A stretch of 23,585 nucleotides of DNA from HGM04593 sp045646845. GTDB taxonomy: Bacteria > Bacteroidota > Bacteroidia > Bacteroidales > Bacteroidaceae. The position numbers and the translations under genes are program-made. Positions 21,934 to 23,585 of the stretch are shown here, piece by piece. Every line of letters begins with the position of its first letter. Positions within the stretch are counted from its first letter, which is position 1. The notes under the pieces are model-generated. The model was not told where the DNA came from. It was given only the letters and a program-made list of their open reading frames with translations, and made no database searches. The stretch covers positions 1 through 23,585 of the forward strand of contig JAZRLO010000031.1 of the NCBI GenBank assembly GCA_045646845.1. Direction: 5' to 3'.

Positions 21934-22992
21934 ATGAAAAAGAATCTTAGATGCTTGCTTTTTTTCTCTGCGCTGGTTCTCTTTGCTGCATGTAACAATG
22001 GTGATGATGTACCCGATGTCCCATCCTCGGGCGATAGTGTCGGCGGAGTGTGCTACGTGCTCAATTCGGGCGACTGGAAAAGCAGCAACTCATCGTTGAC
22101 AAGGTATGACCTTGCAACAGGTGCTACAGTGCAAGGCTATTTTGAACAGCAGAATGGTCGTTGTCTTGGAAACACTGCAAACGATATCACCGTGCATGGC
22201 TCCAAAATGTACATTGCTGTTGCTGGCGAGTCCACCATTGAAATTACTACGCTCGATGCAAAATCCCTCAAGCAGATAAAGTGCACCGCCCAACCGCGTT
22301 ATCTTGCGGCGGCCGGCAACAAAGTCTATGTAACGTATTACGATGGCAATGTGGCCCGCATTGATACTGCAACTCTTGAGGTTGATGCCGTGGTTTCCGT
22401 GGGGCGCAACCCTGAACAGCTTGCTGTCCGTGCCGGCAAGCTCTATGTCGCAAATTCAGGGGGTATGGATTACAATACTGCAGTTGGGTATGACAATACA
22501 GTCTCTGTTGTTGACCTTGCAACATTTGCCGAGGTTGCAAAGGTAGAAGTCGCGTGCAACCCGGCTGTAGTCGTTGCTGCCGGAGATGAGGTCTATGTCG
22601 CCTCTTATGGAAATTATGCCGATGTGCCAAGTACACTGCAACGTATATCGGCCGATGACGCTGTTTCTGTTGTAGAAGAGTGTTCCAATATGACCGAGTT
22701 CTGCTATAATTCGGGCATGCTCTATGGCTTCTTCTCGGCCTATGACGAGAATTGGAATGCCACGGTAACCTATCTGTCTTATGGAGTTGAGGATGGGGCG
22801 GTCGATTCTCCCTGGATAAAGGAGGCGTTCTTGCCCTCTCCTTATAAAGTTTGTGCAGCGGGCGAGTATGTCTGTGTGACATCATCCGATTATATCAATG
22901 ATGGCGATGTCTATTTGTACGACACTGACGGCATGCTCGTGCACACCATCCCGTCAGGGCTGAATCCCGTGAAAGCTGTGATAATGGAGTGA
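21934..22992 (+). CDS. btuG: Surface lipoprotein with beta-propeller, BtuG-like cobalamin-binding protein
   Basis: This 352-aa lipoprotein has a type II signal peptide with lipidated Cys20 (LFAAC). Acidic residues soon after (CNNGDDVPD) resemble the Bacteroidota surface-export signal. The mature part has repeated blades: segments such as GSKMYIAVAG, GNKVYVTYYDG, AGKLYVANSG and GDEVYVASYGN recur every 40-45 residues, typical of a YncE-type seven-bladed propeller. In Bacteroides thetaiotaomicron the protein encoded next to BtuB2 is BtuG2, a surface propeller that binds cobalamin extremely tightly and hands it to BtuB. Position and fold argue for the same role here; the binding residues cannot be checked by eye. 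It follows btuB by 23 bp. Confidence 0.85.
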   Translation: MKKNLRCLLFFSALVLFAACNNGDDVPDVPSSGDSVGGVCYVLNSGDWKSSNSSLTRYDLATGATVQGYFEQQNGRCLGNTANDITVHGSKMYIAVAGESTIEITTLDAKSLKQIKCTAQPRYLAAAGNKVYVTYYDGNVARIDTATLEVDAVVSVGRNPEQLAVRAGKLYVANSGGMDYNTAVGYDNTVSVVDLATFAEVAKVEVACNPAVVVAAGDEVYVASYGNYADVPSTLQRISADDAVSVVEECSNMTEFCYNSGMLYGFFSAYDENWNATVTYLSYGVEDGAVDSPWIKEAFLPSPYKVCAAGEYVCVTSSDYINDGDVYLYDTDGMLVHTIPSGLNPVKAVIME

Positions 22993-23015
22993 CCCTCTAT
23001 TTACTTTATATATAT

Positions 23016-23055
23016 AAGGTCCGGTTTTGCTTTGCTGAACGGGCCTTTTGTTTTT
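23016..23055 (+). terminator. Terminator of the btuB-btuG operon
   Basis: AAGGTCCG (23016-23023) pairs with CGGGCCTT (23040-23047), with one G-U pair, followed by TTGTTTTTATT. Confidence 0.85.
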
Positions 23056-23206
23056 ATTGTTCTTCGGTCTTCTTTATTGTTCGTGTCTTCTTTTTGCTGT
23101 TTTTATCTCCCGTCCTTTATGTTTTTTGTCTGTTACTTAAAAAAATGCTCCAATTTTTACCAAAATGAAGAATTTTGCGATTTCTCGCAAAAAAAGATGA
23201 GAAAGT
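23056..23206 (+). other. Gene-free pyrimidine-rich stretch with a hairpin
   Basis: I see no coding potential here. The first 80 bases are strongly T/C-rich. At 23173-23192 TTTTGCGA and TCGCAAAA form a perfect 8-bp stem with a TTTC loop. No T-run follows on the plus strand, so its role is unclear. Confidence 0.6.
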
Positions 23207-23237
23207 TTTGTTTATAATGAAAAAGTGCATACCTTAG
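23207..23237 (+). promoter_or_regulatory. Putative promoter of a small RNA
   Basis: TTTG (23207-23210), a 19-bp spacer and TACCTTAG (23230-23237; one mismatch to TAnnTTTG) point to a transcript starting near 23243. No reading frame follows. Confidence 0.6.
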
Positions 23238-23242
23238 CCGGG

Positions 23243-23330
23243 CAACAGTAAAGCAAACGTCTGCAACTTCAATGTTCGGCGGTAGGACTTTTGCAAACAG
23301 AACAAATCCTTTAAAAAGGATTGTTTTTTA
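23243..23330 (+). ncRNA. Candidate small RNA
   Basis: About 88 nt lie between a well-spaced promoter and an intrinsic-terminator-like hairpin (AATCCTTT at 23305-23312 with AAAGGATT at 23315-23322, then GTTTTTTA). TGCAA near 23252 can pair with TTGCA near 23291 and enclose a G/C-rich loop. No open reading frame of note is present. It could instead be an upstream rrn promoter with an attenuator. The exact ends are inferred. Confidence 0.45.
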
Positions 23331-23353
23331 CTTTTTTTGGTTGAGATTTGTTA

Positions 23354-23381
23354 TAATTGCGCAGGTTTTTATGCGTAATTA
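23354..23381 (+). other. Imperfect inverted repeat
   Basis: TAATTGCGCA and TGCGTAATTA form a 10-bp inverted repeat with one G-U pair and an 8-nt spacer, followed by AATTTTTCT. It lies 41 bp upstream of the leader promoter. An operator or a weak terminator are both possible. Confidence 0.5.
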
Positions 23382-23422
23382 AATTTTTCTCACTTTTTTA
23401 GTAAAAAAACTTCTCGATTTGT

Positions 23423-23452
23423 TTTGTAGTTCAGGAAAAAGCTATACCTTTG
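23423..23452 (+). promoter_or_regulatory. Promoter, probably of an rRNA operon
   Basis: TTTG (23423-23426), an 18-bp spacer and TACCTTTG (23445-23452) match TAnnTTTG exactly. A long untranslated leader follows to the window end. Confidence 0.75.
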
Positions 23453-23454
23453 CA

Positions 23455-23585
23455 CTCGCTTTCGGGAACGAACACCACGGTGCGGTTCTTGTTTAAGCGA
23501 GATGATCCTTGAAAACATTCCATACAGACAAGCAGTACAACGTCAATGACATTTTTTTGTTATTGATAAAGTGTAAAGTAAGGAA
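23455..23585 (+). other. Structured untranslated leader, probably pre-16S rRNA
   Basis: CTCGCTT (23455-23461) pairs with AAGCGAG (23495-23501) around an inner GAAC/GTTC stem. Then comes GATCCTTGAAAACATTCC and ACAAGCAGTACAA, which resemble, from memory, leaders before Bacteroidales 16S genes. No 16S sequence is present before the window ends, so the assignment is inferred. Confidence 0.5.

Overview
The window looks like chromosomal DNA of a member of the order Bacteroidales (phylum Bacteroidota). Four things point that way. Good promoters fit TTTG-N18/19-TAnnTTTG (for example before rpsF and the 3'-end leader). Start codons are almost always preceded by A/T-rich sequence without a Shine-Dalgarno motif. 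Several proteins belong to families known mainly from this order (the DUF5112/DUF5113 kinase, DUF4494, a BtuG-like propeller). Finally, MenA implies menaquinone-based respiration. I cannot fix the genus. I see no insertion sequence, phage, CRISPR array or tRNA. It reads as a core housekeeping segment.

Layout. (1) 1-5966, plus strand: a very large tandem hybrid sensor kinase, a response regulator 12 bp downstream, and a six-helix AbgT-like membrane protein whose start overlaps the regulator's stop. This looks like one operon. (2) 6051-9045, minus strand: a short-form malic enzyme, an unrecognised acidic 109-aa protein, a DUF4494 protein and a YggS-type PLP protein. (3) 9125-12611, plus strand: nitroreductase, a Rossmann/DUF2520 protein, KdsC phosphatase, Maf pyrophosphatase and a secreted protein of unknown function, closed by a strong terminator. 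(4) 12662-14402: pyrG with its own promoter and terminator. (5) 14461-15685: a small minus-strand 53-aa gene, divergent from menA. (6) 15807-17950: groES-groEL. (7) 18009-19649: a small minus-strand membrane protein, then rpsF-rpsR-rplI with a textbook promoter. (8) 19680-23055: a cobalamin riboswitch controlling a BtuB-like outer-membrane receptor and a BtuG-like surface lipoprotein. (9) 23056-23585: a gene-free stretch with a candidate small RNA, hairpins, and a promoter plus structured leader resembling the upstream region of an rRNA operon. No 16S sequence is reached.

Working together: region 8 is a vitamin B12 capture and import unit under B12 feedback. Region 3 groups nucleotide/metabolite housekeeping with LPS Kdo synthesis. 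Region 1 is an uncharacterised signalling operon with a membrane output or accessory protein.

The most striking observation is that the CTP synthase appears to have lost all three residues of its glutaminase catalytic triad (Gly382, Glu508 and Gln510 where Cys, His and Glu are expected), while the synthase domain is intact. Next come a tandem kinase whose good ATP-binding domain and good H-box lie in different halves, Shine-Dalgarno sequences found only in front of rpsR and rplI, an unannotated candidate sRNA near 23243-23330, and a diverged repeat shared by two distant gene ends.
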